Positions 9,273 to 18,552 of a DNA stretch of 64,000 bases are shown piece by piece (the first letter of the stretch is position 1; every line of letters starts with the position of its first letter). The translations under genes and the position numbers were made by a program. The notes beneath the pieces are model-generated. The model saw only the letters and a list, made by a program, of their open reading frames with translations. It was not told where the DNA came from and made no database searches. Origin of the DNA: Nodularia sp. LEGE 06071 (lineage in GTDB: Bacteria > Cyanobacteriota > Cyanobacteriia > Cyanobacteriales > Nostocaceae); contig NZ_JADEWH010000004.1 of assembly GCF_015207755.1 (NCBI RefSeq), positions 124,001 through 188,000 on the forward strand. Direction: 5' to 3'.

Positions 9273-9459
9273 GGATTACTGGCAAACTGCTGTAAGTTGC
9301 ATCTTTCTTGCTTTACCCAGAGGGAGTGTCAATATAGAGTATAGATAAATGTTGGCGCGGGTCAATTTTAATCCCACATTTCCTTTTCAGAAAAGCTAAA
9401 AACCTGGACAGTTTTTCCAGTAATTTTTAGGAGATTTTAGTCCTCTATGATACATATTT

Positions 9460-10587
9460 ATGTCACATCGTGATTATCCCCCCGCCTATTTACGTTATCT
9501 CAAAGCTAGGTTATGGAATTTAGGTAAACCGAGTTTTTGGGTAACAGCAATTTTCTTATCGGTGATTGGACTGGTAATTCGGGAATATTGGTCTAACCCC
9601 AATGTGTTTACTTACAAGCAAAACCCAGAAGTTAGTTCCTCTCTTTCGCCAGAAGAAAGAGCGATCGCGGCAGATGTTGATAATTTACCAGCCTTGTTTC
9701 GGGATTTTCAACGGGCAAATATGCCTGTGGTCGGTAATATCTCTCGGAGAAAATCTCCTGAGAATAATAATGATAATTTACTCCAGGAACTTAACAAACC
9801 AGATTCTGCTAACAGTGACGCACCCATTTCGGAAATAGGCACATTTAATAGCGTTTCCCCAGATCCAGGGAAGAATCCCTTTGTTTCAGAAGCTGAAAAT
9901 TTATTGCAGTCGGGGGCGTTTAATATTGGTAATCAGTCTTTGGGTATCAGCTCTTTAGCAGGTTCATCTCAACCAATAGAAACAGCAGCAAAATCTGATT
10001 TACCGACTATTGGCGTTAATCAAACTAAGAATGGTCAAAATCCTGACTCAATTGGTTCCTCACAAACACCACTTAACCAATCAAGCAACCAAAGTTTGTC
10101 TGGTTTAAATGGTGAGACAGCAAATCAATTTAATTATTTAGGACAACCTGCTGCTGCTGGAGTAATGCAGACCCCGCTGAACAACGGTTCACTGCGCCAA
10201 AGTTTTTCACCCAATGGGTTAAATACTGCGACTGGTATTCCACCAACTGTAGCTGTACCAAATAACTTACCGCCAAATTCCTGGGATAGTGTCGATAGCA
10301 TCCAGGGTTTACCTAGCCCCATAGACCCAGTAAACCTGACTTCACCTGTGAACTATGGTGGGGAAACTGGGATACAAAGTAATATGACACCCAATTCTGT
10401 CCAGACTCCAGCTGCCAATACAATGACACAGATGTCCCCAGTGGTAGCTGATCAAAATGGTAATTTAATTTGGCGATCGCCTAGTCAACAGATGGAGTCT
10501 AATTCCTTAAATTCTCGTCAGATACCAGGACAGAATACAGGTGGAGTTCAGAACAATAATTTTGATTTATCCAATTTTGAATTTTAG
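9460..10587 (+). CDS. Anchored Asn/Ser/Gln/Pro-rich protein of unknown function
   Basis: I do not recognise a family. A positively charged N-terminus precedes one hydrophobic segment (about residues 26-42). The remaining 330 residues are low complexity, rich in Asn, Ser, Gln, Pro and Gly, with few charges and no Cys, and they look intrinsically disordered and extracytoplasmic. The gene follows the LPS permease by about 190 bases on the same strand, so a cell-envelope role is a reasonable guess only. A purine-rich AGGAG lies about 30 bases before the ATG. Confidence 0.7.
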   Translation: MSHRDYPPAYLRYLKARLWNLGKPSFWVTAIFLSVIGLVIREYWSNPNVFTYKQNPEVSSSLSPEERAIAADVDNLPALFRDFQRANMPVVGNISRRKSPENNNDNLLQELNKPDSANSDAPISEIGTFNSVSPDPGKNPFVSEAENLLQSGAFNIGNQSLGISSLAGSSQPIETAAKSDLPTIGVNQTKNGQNPDSIGSSQTPLNQSSNQSLSGLNGETANQFNYLGQPAAAGVMQTPLNNGSLRQSFSPNGLNTATGIPPTVAVPNNLPPNSWDSVDSIQGLPSPIDPVNLTSPVNYGGETGIQSNMTPNSVQTPAANTMTQMSPVVADQNGNLIWRSPSQQMESNSLNSRQIPGQNTGGVQNNNFDLSNFEF

Positions 10588-10614
10588 GCCTAGCCGCAGA
10601 TAGCCGGAAAAGTT

Positions 10615-10638
10615 GGGGGATATCTGGTTTTATCCCCC
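10615..10638. terminator. Hairpin between convergent genes
   Basis: GGGGGATA (10615-10622) pairs perfectly with TATCCCCC (10631-10638) around an 8-base loop. It lies between the ends of two convergent genes, where a bidirectional terminator would be expected. There is no strong T-run, so termination is inferred. Confidence 0.4.
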
Positions 10639-10698
10639 TCATCCCTAAATAAATATACTTAAAGTTTGCAGACTACATTTTCAACACCCTCACCATCT

Positions 10699-12096
10699 TT
10701 ATCTAGAACCGCTCAACTGTGCCTCAGAAACCCAAGTACCGTGGAAGCCATAGGGTACTCTTTGGGGAATTAGTACCCGCGCTACAGGTGCGGCGGTGAC
10801 ATCTTGGGCGTTTACCACTACAAGTTCCGACGTTTCTGCACTCTCATCGTAAACAAAAGTCACCAGCCAGCCATCATCTTCATCTGTAGCACCAAGACTG
10901 GGCGCAAACACAGCTTCGCCGCCATAACGTCCTTTGCCAAATTCATGAGTTTGGGATTTCTGATCACTCAGGTCGTACTTAATTAATCCGTCAAACAGTG
11001 GTAGGGAACCGTTGCCCATTTTGCCAGCATAACCGTATCGTGTTGGTTGTCCCACCAGGTTTTCGTTAATGCGGGGAAATTCCGCAGGTACATCGTCTAG
11101 CATTTCTTCACGCACTTTTCCTGTGCTGAGGTTAAATCGCCAAGAATGTAAACGGGGAATATCTGCATCTGGATCAATTTGGGAATTATCAGCCTTTAAG
11201 ACTGTGGTGGAACTCATGCGACAAGCTATGAGTACTACTTCATCTTGATCTTCGTAAGCGTTGAGAGTATGGAAGACGTAGCAAGGAGAACTTTCAAACC
11301 AACGGATATTACTGTTGTCGCCATGACGTGGAATAATCCCAAAGCGACTGGGGCGATCGCTTTCAAACATGATCAGAGGTTCTCCCCGTTCTAATCTTTC
11401 GGCGTTCAAAGTCAAGGGCAGATCCATAAAAATTGTATAGTTTTCAGTGATGGCAAAATCATGCATCATCACCCCCATTGGCAGATCAATTGGCACTGTC
11501 CGGACTATTTCACCAGCGGCTGAGACTATGCTGTATTGCAGGTATGGTGGGGTTAATGAGTAACCAAAAAATCTCATCTCACCGTTCTTGGGGTCTACCT
11601 TGGGATGGGCTGTAAAGGCAGAAACTAATTGGTTATTATAGGTGTATTCACCTTTTGTCGTTAAATCAGGAAGTTTGATAGCGTGAGGCGCACCGCCTTC
11701 ATTCAAGGCTAACATTTGACCAGCGTGCCAAACGAGGGCTGTATTTGCAGTGTTTTTGTATCCACCATGAGGATTATCCATCTGCGGCGGTTCAAATATC
11801 CCAGACCAGACAGCTTTACCTGCTTTTTGTTCTATTTTCCATCCTCTGGTTTGCACATAGCGATTGCAATAAGTGGCTTGACCGTTGCTAATTCTGACAC
11901 CGTGTAACATTCCATCGCCGTCAAACCAGTGATACTGACCAATCGGTGACCATTGGGGATTAGGACCATTGCGGACAAACATCCCTGATAAGTTGGCGGG
12001 TAATTCACCTATGACTTTGAGGGTATCGGTGGTGATTTCTTCCCGGATTGGCTCAAAGTTGCTATTGAGATAGGGATTGATTGCTGTGATTGTCAT
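10699..12096 (-). CDS. Carotenoid oxygenase (carotenoid cleavage dioxygenase family)
   Basis: This is a non-haem iron dioxygenase that cleaves carotenoid or apocarotenoid double bonds. The four iron-ligand histidines of the seven-bladed propeller are visible: His164 (TAHPKVDP), His212 (MHDFAIT), His276 (FHTLNAYED) and His452 (YGFHGTW). The N-terminal NLSGMFVRNGPNPQ and the WFDGDGMLHG block are family hallmarks. At 465 residues the length fits the cyanobacterial enzymes. Which bond or substrate it uses cannot be read from the sequence. It is transcribed divergently from era across a 532-base gap. Confidence 0.92.
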   Translation of the reverse strand: MTITAINPYLNSNFEPIREEITTDTLKVIGELPANLSGMFVRNGPNPQWSPIGQYHWFDGDGMLHGVRISNGQATYCNRYVQTRGWKIEQKAGKAVWSGIFEPPQMDNPHGGYKNTANTALVWHAGQMLALNEGGAPHAIKLPDLTTKGEYTYNNQLVSAFTAHPKVDPKNGEMRFFGYSLTPPYLQYSIVSAAGEIVRTVPIDLPMGVMMHDFAITENYTIFMDLPLTLNAERLERGEPLIMFESDRPSRFGIIPRHGDNSNIRWFESSPCYVFHTLNAYEDQDEVVLIACRMSSTTVLKADNSQIDPDADIPRLHSWRFNLSTGKVREEMLDDVPAEFPRINENLVGQPTRYGYAGKMGNGSLPLFDGLIKYDLSDQKSQTHEFGKGRYGGEAVFAPSLGATDEDDGWLVTFVYDESAETSELVVVNAQDVTAAPVARVLIPQRVPYGFHGTWVSEAQLSGSR

Positions 12097-12628
12097 TATA
12101 ATAATAATAGCCTTGCCTTAATTGTGCTTGGCAATATAGATGAGCTTTTCCAATTTAATTTAACACCAAATTCTTTGCTTGTGTATGATTTAGATTTGTA
12201 TAATATCTAATTAAATCATCAGCAATTTTTTGATAATTCCTGCTATTGAAACAATAGTTAAATTAGGTAGTATCGTTCAATTTGGAGAAATATTGGATCA
12301 AATTATTTAATAAACAAAGAAAATTATCAACTGTGATTGATAGCGATGGGGAATAAAATGGATTAGTAGATGATATTTCCATTAATCAAGGTGAATTTGA
12401 CTGGGGAATTGTGCCATGAATTCTCTTGTATACTTAGAGGCAGATTCACAAAATATTACTTAATCAACTTGACTCACAGAGTAGCAATCCACTTGTGATA
12501 CTTCCTAATCTTTCTCGGTGCGCCATTAGTAGATTAAACTTGTATCAGGGCAGTGCCTCAAAATGCCAGGGTTAAATTATGTTTGTTGCGTATTTAAGAC
12601 AAGAATCAACTCATCTGATCTGTAATAT
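12097..12628. other. AT-rich divergent intergenic region
   Basis: This region separates the divergent carotenoid oxygenase and era genes and must hold both promoters. I see no RNA gene, convincing hairpin or small gene in it. Confidence 0.5.
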
Positions 12629-13603
12629 ATGACGGTGGAGCTAAAGGTGACTAGTATTGATCATAACATCTTCTCTTTTTCAGGAGAAGCATCTATCCCC
12701 CAGGCTCCTCCTGAATTTAAATCAGGTTTTGTCGGCATTATTGGTCGCCCAAATGTCGGTAAATCTACTTTAATGAATCAATTAGTAGGGCAAAAAATTG
12801 CGATTACATCCTCTGTAGCACAAACTACACGCAATCGTTTACGAGGGATTTTAACTACGCCAGAGGCGCAGTTGATTTTTGTAGATACACCAGGAATTCA
12901 TAAACCCCATCATCAATTAGGGGAAGTGCTGGTCAGAAATGCCAAAAATGCCATTAATGCAGTAGATGTTGTACTGTTTGTGGTGGATGGATCAGTAGCT
13001 TGTGGTTCTGGCGATCGCTTTATTGTTGATTTGCTGACTCGGACTGAAACTCCAGTAATATTGGGTTTGAATAAAATTGACCAACAACCTGCAAATTTTG
13101 AGGTAATTGATCATACTTACCGAGCTGTAGCTGAAGCCAATAAATGGCCGATAGTCAAATTCTCCGCCCAGACTAGTTCAGGATTACCAGAACTGCAAGA
13201 GTTATTAATCGAACATTTAGAAACGGGGCCGTTTTACTATCCCCCCGATTTGGTAACCGACCAACCGGAACGTTTTATCATGGGTGAATTGATTCGCGAA
13301 CAGATTTTACTATTGACTCGTGAAGAAGTTCCTCATTCAGTAGCGATCGCTATTGATAGAGTCGATGAAGCGCCGACTATTACCCGTATACTTGCAACCA
13401 TACACGTAGAACGAGATTCCCAAAAAGGTATTCTCATTGGTAAAGGTGGCTCAATGCTCAAAGCCATTGGTAGCGAAGCTCGCGAACAAATTCAAAAGCT
13501 AATTGCTGGTAAAGTTTACCTAGAACTGTTCGTGAAAGTGCAACCAAAATGGCGACAATCGCGCATGACTTTAGCAGAGTTAGGCTACCGTGTAGAAGAG
13601 TAA
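12629..13603 (+). CDS. era: GTPase Era
   Basis: Era is the ribosome-associated GTPase that binds the 3' end of 16S rRNA during 30S assembly. G1 is GRPNVGKST (39-47), G3 is DTPGIH, G4 is NKID, and the C-terminal KH domain contains GKGGSMLKAIGSEAREQI. The protein is about 25-30 residues longer at the N-terminus than typical bacterial Era; the extra sequence is polar and may be a cyanobacterial extension or a start called too early, since no ribosome site is evident at the ATG. The gene is followed by a heptamer repeat tract. Confidence 0.95.
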   Translation: MTVELKVTSIDHNIFSFSGEASIPQAPPEFKSGFVGIIGRPNVGKSTLMNQLVGQKIAITSSVAQTTRNRLRGILTTPEAQLIFVDTPGIHKPHHQLGEVLVRNAKNAINAVDVVLFVVDGSVACGSGDRFIVDLLTRTETPVILGLNKIDQQPANFEVIDHTYRAVAEANKWPIVKFSAQTSSGLPELQELLIEHLETGPFYYPPDLVTDQPERFIMGELIREQILLLTREEVPHSVAIAIDRVDEAPTITRILATIHVERDSQKGILIGKGGSMLKAIGSEAREQIQKLIAGKVYLELFVKVQPKWRQSRMTLAELGYRVEE

Positions 13604-13605
13604 AT

Positions 13606-13676
13606 AGTCATTGGTCATTGGTCATTGGTGATGAGAAAAAACAACTAACTGATGACTGATGACTGATAACTGATTA
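13606..13676. repeat. TCATTGG and CTGATGA heptamer tract
   Basis: Three copies of TCATTGG (13606-13634) are followed by CTGATGA-type units that run into the end of the dihydroorotase-like gene. The tract separates the convergent ends of era and that gene and belongs to the cyanobacterial heptamer repeats. Confidence 0.75.
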
Positions 13677-14930
13677 ATTCCAAATTTGCACAACCCGACC
13701 ATTGAGTTCTTGTCCTAGCCAAGGTGTATTACTAGAAAGTGTATAAAGATTTTTTCTTTCCACCTTCCATATTTCCTGGGGATTAAATAAGGTAAGTTCT
13801 GCTTTTTGATTAGGAGTAATTGTACTCGGTTGCTGTTGCAAACATCTTGCTGGTTGGGTGCTTAAAGCCCGCCATAATTCCAAGGCTGTAAATTTCCCAG
13901 TTTCGACTAAATGCTGCCATAGTAGGGGTAATGCTAACTCGAAACCAATTGCTCCAGGAGGCGATTCTGCAAAGGCTTGGACTTTCTCCTCATAGGTGTA
14001 CGGTGCATGATCAATGGCGATCGCATCAATCACACCTGCTTTTACCCCTCCACGTAAAGCCTCTACATCACTGGCATTACCTAAAGGTGGATCTAAATGC
14101 AGGCTGGTATTATAACTTTTAATTGCTTTGGTGTCAAGCAACAAATGCATCCAAGTCGTGCTGGCGGTGATGGGTAAACCCGTGGCTTTAGCTGCGGCGA
14201 TTAGTTCCACACTGCGAGCTGTAGAGACGCGCATGATATGTACTGGCGTACCCGTGGCTGCTACTAATTCTAGCAAAGAAGCGATCGCCGTTGTTTCGGC
14301 ACTGGCTGGGATTGGTGGTAAACCCAACCGTAGCGCTTCCGTCCCTTCCCGCATGACTCCATTGGCAGATAATAGGCGATCGCATGGACAAAATGCTACT
14401 GGTCTCCCGAAAGGTTGGAGATACTCCAAAACCCGCCGCACAAACCCTAAATTTTCCCAAGGCTTACCATCTGTAAAACCAACAACTCCCGCAGCTGCTA
14501 AATCTGCGAATTCTGTCAATTGCTTCCCCGCCAAATCCAGAGTCATCGCACCCCAGACGTGAATTTGGGGCAGATTTCCCATATCTCCACCTCTCGACTG
14601 CAACTGTGCCACAATCGCCGGGTGATCAATAGCTGGAGATGTATCGGGTAAAATGCTGACTCTAGTAAAACCACCAGCCGCAGCACTTTGTAATAAAGAT
14701 GATAGAGTTTCTCGTTCTTCAAATCCTGGTTCACTTGAGTGACTATACAAATCTACTAATCCAGTACCAAGAACTAATCCCCGACAATCTTTAATTTGAG
14801 TATCAGAATTAATATCAGAAATCTCTGTGGCGACGGCTTGAATTTTACCATCAGCAATTAGGACATCAGCTATTTTGTCAGTTTCTAAACCTGGATCAAT
14901 TACTCTTACTTGTTGTAGCAGTTCCGTCAT
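13674..14930 (-). CDS. Dihydroorotase-like protein, probably catalytically inactive
   Basis: The fold is that of class I dihydroorotase, the third enzyme of pyrimidine synthesis: GLVDLYSHSSEPGFEERETL (57-76), AGGFTRVSILPDTSPAID, and DHAPY near residue 305. The metal-binding motif DxHxH is changed to Asp60-x-Tyr62-x-His64; a single C-to-T change in CAT would give the TAT seen. The HIxH motif reads VHIMRVS, and the later HH motif reads WMHLL. Several metal ligands are therefore missing. Non-catalytic dihydroorotase homologues that scaffold aspartate transcarbamoylase are known in other bacteria; a similar role here is inferred. The upstream sequence is a heptamer repeat with no ribosome site. 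Confidence 0.85.
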   Translation of the reverse strand: MTELLQQVRVIDPGLETDKIADVLIADGKIQAVATEISDINSDTQIKDCRGLVLGTGLVDLYSHSSEPGFEERETLSSLLQSAAAGGFTRVSILPDTSPAIDHPAIVAQLQSRGGDMGNLPQIHVWGAMTLDLAGKQLTEFADLAAAGVVGFTDGKPWENLGFVRRVLEYLQPFGRPVAFCPCDRLLSANGVMREGTEALRLGLPPIPASAETTAIASLLELVAATGTPVHIMRVSTARSVELIAAAKATGLPITASTTWMHLLLDTKAIKSYNTSLHLDPPLGNASDVEALRGGVKAGVIDAIAIDHAPYTYEEKVQAFAESPPGAIGFELALPLLWQHLVETGKFTALELWRALSTQPARCLQQQPSTITPNQKAELTLFNPQEIWKVERKNLYTLSSNTPWLGQELNGRVVQIWN

Positions 14931-14932
14931 AC

Positions 14933-14984
14933 AATTTGGGATTTTAGATTTGGGATTTTAGATTGATTCCACAGATAAATCTAG
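14933..14984. repeat. Heptamer repeat plus CCACAGATAAATCTAG tail abutting a start codon
   Basis: On the plus strand, TTTAGAT/TTGGGAT-type heptamers (14935-14965) are followed by CCACAGATAAATCTAG (14969-14984). The repeat begins three bases before the start codon of the dihydroorotase-like gene on the minus strand, so it forms its 5' leader. The same arrangement precedes glucokinase (28126-28183). Confidence 0.8.
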
Positions 14985-15126
14985 GGACTGGGATCACGAA
15001 GAAAATATTGGTTATATAATTTGAAATTATTATTTATAACCACAGATCAACACAGATAAATTATCGGTATTTATTTATGTATATCTGTGGTTTAATTTTC
15101 ATTTTTGCCAGAGGTTGATGAGTATT

Positions 15127-16479
15127 TTACAAAGCCCCAGCAGCAGTTTTATCCAGTACGCCTCCACTCAAATGACTGGTAATGTTCATTGCTTGTAGCA
15201 CTGGTAAACCATTTAGTCCTGATGGGTAATCGATGACGCTAACTGCACCATTACCTTGGCGGAAATTCCAGAAATTTTCTGTTGATAAACCCAGAACGTG
15301 ACACAGCAAAGTTTTGTTCGTAGCATCGTGAGCCACTATTAATCCAGTGTTGAGTTTATTTGTTAATGCTGCTTGCACAATCGATTGCCAAGCTGCTACA
15401 CTCCGCTCCCAAACCTGCTGCAAATTTTCTCCTTCAGGCATTTGTACTTCTGCGGGTACAAGTCGCCAGCGCTGCAAATCTCCGGGAAACTCTTGCTCGA
15501 TCTCTGTTTCTAGTTTTCCTTCCCAAAGTCCGTGACTGATTTCTCTTAAACCATCTTCTAATTCTAAATTTACACTAGGATGGTAACCCAAGATCAGTTC
15601 TGCTGTTTCTTTGGGACGCAGCATGGAACTACTAATAGCAAAGTCAATTACGACATCTTGCAGAAATTCGCCGGCTGTTTGCGCCTGTTTTCTCCCATGA
15701 TCATTCAGGGGAATATCAATTTGACCTTGAAATCTGGTTTGGCGATTCCATTCGGTTTCTCCATGACGTACCAACAACAATCGTATTCCCTGATGATTCG
15801 GTCGCAAGGAAGGAAAAGTCTCTCCCATGTGTTGCGTCTGATTCATCGATTCTAGTTGGACTGGTTCATCTAAACCACCAGCAAAATTCAGTACACTAAT
15901 GCCACAGTTAGATTGCTGTACGCAATGGTAGCGACTAGGAGGAATCCCCAAGGCTGTACTGATCAGAGCGCGATTAATGCCATTATGCCCCACTATCAGG
16001 ATAGTTTCTCCTGGATGGCGTGACAAAATTTCTTGCCAAAATAACCGTGCTTGTTCATAGATAGCCAGGACAGGAAAATGTTCTCTTGTTCCTTCTCCAT
16101 CCTTGACTAACATCCGCAGTTCATGGGGACGTTCTTTCCAGATGCGATAGTCTTCAGTAAACTTTTCCTTGACATCAGCACTAAGCATTTCTGCCCACAA
16201 AGGCAAATCAATTTCCATCAACTGATCGGCAATTTGCGGCGCAACAGAATTTGTAGAATCAGTTGCCAATTCACTATAGATAATATCGGCTGTTTTCTTG
16301 GCTCGCTGGAGAGGACTGCTATAAATAGCATTAAATGAAATATTGCTGAGGGCTTTTCCTACTTTACTGGCATCTGCACACCCTTTTTCCGTTAATCTTG
16401 ACACATCGGTGCGTCCCTGGATTCGCCGCTCGGTGTTATAGCTGCTTTGTCCGTGGCGCACAATGATGACACGAGTCAT
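15127..16479 (-). CDS. Two-domain histidine phosphatase (phosphoglycerate mutase superfamily)
   Basis: Two complete histidine phosphatase domains are fused in tandem. Domain 1 starts with IIVRHGQSSYNTERRIQGR and has its second catalytic His in VGHNGINRAL. Domain 2 (from about residue 230) starts with LLVRHGETEWN and has VAHDATNKTLL. Both keep the RHG phospho-acceptor. This two-domain form is found in cyanobacteria and is usually annotated as phosphoglycerate mutase, but substrate cannot be deduced; members include phosphoserine and sugar-phosphate phosphatases. The C-terminal 25 residues are a non-catalytic tail. Confidence 0.88.
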   Translation of the reverse strand: MTRVIIVRHGQSSYNTERRIQGRTDVSRLTEKGCADASKVGKALSNISFNAIYSSPLQRAKKTADIIYSELATDSTNSVAPQIADQLMEIDLPLWAEMLSADVKEKFTEDYRIWKERPHELRMLVKDGEGTREHFPVLAIYEQARLFWQEILSRHPGETILIVGHNGINRALISTALGIPPSRYHCVQQSNCGISVLNFAGGLDEPVQLESMNQTQHMGETFPSLRPNHQGIRLLLVRHGETEWNRQTRFQGQIDIPLNDHGRKQAQTAGEFLQDVVIDFAISSSMLRPKETAELILGYHPSVNLELEDGLREISHGLWEGKLETEIEQEFPGDLQRWRLVPAEVQMPEGENLQQVWERSVAAWQSIVQAALTNKLNTGLIVAHDATNKTLLCHVLGLSTENFWNFRQGNGAVSVIDYPSGLNGLPVLQAMNITSHLSGGVLDKTAAGAL

Positions 16480-16680
16480 CTATCTTGCCCTCCTATATCT
16501 AAAGGACTAATTCTACAACGATTGCAGCAGCTTACTTCAGAATAAATAAATAGCGCTTGTGGAGTGGGCATCCTACCATTGGTGTCAATAATAATATTTT
16601 TTATATTCAGCAAGTCCAAAAATTTTGCGGATAGCAAAGGCGATCGCGCAATGCTACCCGTTGTCAATGGTAATGGGGAA

Positions 16681-17061
16681 TTACTTGACTTCGCTAGCTG
16701 CAAATTCAGTTACTCTACCTTTTCTCACTGCTAAGACGACATCGTAGGTTGCACAGTAGGCAATTGTCACATTATTAGCTTTATTGTAAAGATTGACTAT
16801 CATCCCCGCACCACCTGCTTGAACAGCAATCGGTAAAAGGTCACCAAAAAAGAAACGGCGTAGTTGATCACCACTACCAAACTGTCCTTTATTCTTGATC
16901 AGTAAGTCAATTTGTTGTTGAGAAGTTAAACCCGTGGTATCTTTTTTTTCTGCGGCTGATGCTTGCACCAGTGAAGGATTCACCGCTTGGATGGGAATAT
17001 CCCACACGGTTAACATCCCAGCTAGGGCAACACTTGTAAGCAACGATGAGGCAAGTTTCAT
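16681..17061 (-). CDS. Small exported protein of unknown function
   Basis: I do not recognise a family. The 126-residue product starts with a signal-like sequence (Lys2, hydrophobic stretch about 4-30) with a likely cleavage near QASAAEK. The remainder contains GLTSQQQIDLLIKNKGQFGS and a hydrophobic centre, ending FAASEVK. The ribosome site is fair (AGGAAAA before the ATG). It has no obvious partner: the histidine phosphatase lies about 200 bases downstream. Confidence 0.65.
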   Translation of the reverse strand: MKLASSLLTSVALAGMLTVWDIPIQAVNPSLVQASAAEKKDTTGLTSQQQIDLLIKNKGQFGSGDQLRRFFFGDLLPIAVQAGGAGMIVNLYNKANNVTIAYCATYDVVLAVRKGRVTEFAASEVK

Positions 17062-17261
17062 TTGTTTTTCCTGAACTTTGGCTTTTTGAACTCACCAAAG
17101 CATCCCATCTGCACCTGAAGCTCATCTGAGATTCACCTATAATTTGTCTGATTTTATCCCTGCAAAACATTCAGTCTAAACTCAGCATTTTCTCATATTT
17201 ATCTCACCTAGACTTAATTAACAAAGCCTAGTATCATTAACAGCGTTTTTATTACCGTGGT

Positions 17262-18326
17262 GTGATTGTGGCTAGTCAGAAGAAATGGCATCGTTTGATC
17301 GACAAGATTCCCGCACAAGCCTATCTCTGGCTAGCCATCTTGATTTTTGGAGGCTCTGGTGCAGTTACTCGCAAACTGACAGAAATCGGTTCCCAAAACT
17401 TAATAGATGGTCGCAATCCGATTTCGTTGTGTAATGTTTTATTTGTGGGAAATATCTGCGCTTTGATGGTTCTGATGTTGATCTATCGGCGACAGTGGAA
17501 CAAAGCGACTTTGAGGCAAATATCCCGTCAGGATTGGTTGATTTTGACTGTAGTCGCCATCCTATCAGGAGCTGTTGCTCCTAGTTTAATTTTCCAAGCC
17601 TTGGAGTTAACGGAAGTTAACAATATTATTTTGGTTGGTAGATTGGAACCGCCGTTGATTTTGGCTTTATCGTTTTGGTTGCTGAGGGAACGGGTGAATA
17701 TTTGGGAAATTGTCGGGGCGATCGCTGCATTCATTGGTGTGATTCTCGCTATCTTCCTTCAGACACCAGGACAAGAGATGATGAATATCGGCGGTTTCAC
17801 TTTAGGACTAGGGGAATTTTTAACGGCGATCGCATCGGTAGCTGTAGCTGTGTCCACAATCATTAGTAAACAACGTCTTTCTCGTATCCCCATCGGAATC
17901 TACAACATCTTTCGGACTGCATTGGGAACTGTGATCTTTTTCTTGAGTGCAGTAATGCTTTATGGTATTGAGCATTTTATGGATATATTCTCACCTGTGC
18001 TGTGGCAGTGGATGTTGGTTTATGGCGTAGTAATTATCGTTTTAGGTCAATCTTTTTGGGTTCAGGGGTTGAGAAATTCCACTGTGTCTGTAGCTTCCTT
18101 AGTTGGCTCATTTACACCCATTGCAGGCATTTTAGCAGCTTATTTCATTTTAGGGGAAACTCCTACTTGGGGTCAATATATAGGCGGTAGCGTCATTTTA
18201 GTCGGGATATTTCTCAGCCAATTTGGTATTTGGCAACAGCAGCATCGTAGAGTTACCCCAGATGGCGTGAAATCTGCACCAGCCCAACAAGAGATAGAAG
18301 CAGAAATTGGATTTAAAGGAATTTGA
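17262..18326 (+). CDS. EamA/DMT-family transporter
   Basis: This is a ten-segment membrane protein of the drug/metabolite transporter superfamily, formed by two EamA repeats. The first repeat ends at LEPPLILALSFWLLRERVNIWEIVGAIAAF and the second at ASLVGSFTPIAGILAAYFILGE, both typical conserved ends. The substrate is unknown. Translation could begin at the GTG at 17262 or the GTG at 17268. The last 35 residues are polar and cytoplasmic. It is convergent with the AI-2E family gene. Confidence 0.85.
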   Translation: MIVASQKKWHRLIDKIPAQAYLWLAILIFGGSGAVTRKLTEIGSQNLIDGRNPISLCNVLFVGNICALMVLMLIYRRQWNKATLRQISRQDWLILTVVAILSGAVAPSLIFQALELTEVNNIILVGRLEPPLILALSFWLLRERVNIWEIVGAIAAFIGVILAIFLQTPGQEMMNIGGFTLGLGEFLTAIASVAVAVSTIISKQRLSRIPIGIYNIFRTALGTVIFFLSAVMLYGIEHFMDIFSPVLWQWMLVYGVVIIVLGQSFWVQGLRNSTVSVASLVGSFTPIAGILAAYFILGETPTWGQYIGGSVILVGIFLSQFGIWQQQHRRVTPDGVKSAPAQQEIEAEIGFKGI

Positions 18327-18552
18327 CATTTTAGTAGACAGATTCAGACCTAGGGCTGAACCGAGTTTTCCAGAGGTAATATAGGCTTGAGTCCAGAACT
18401 GATAATTTGTTAAGAAGTTGTATGAATCATGCTGACTCATTCTAGAATGCCTTCACTGCTGCTAACTTTTGCTCCTGGCTACTCAATCCCAAATCAATTC
18501 TTAGACCGAGGATCAGGCAGAAAACCGCACCCACGACTAATTTAGTTATTTC

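Noticed and set aside
16476-16703. 75-residue minus-strand frame between the histidine phosphatase and the small exported protein
   Set aside because: It overlaps both neighbours, has no ribosome site and a composition unlike a protein.
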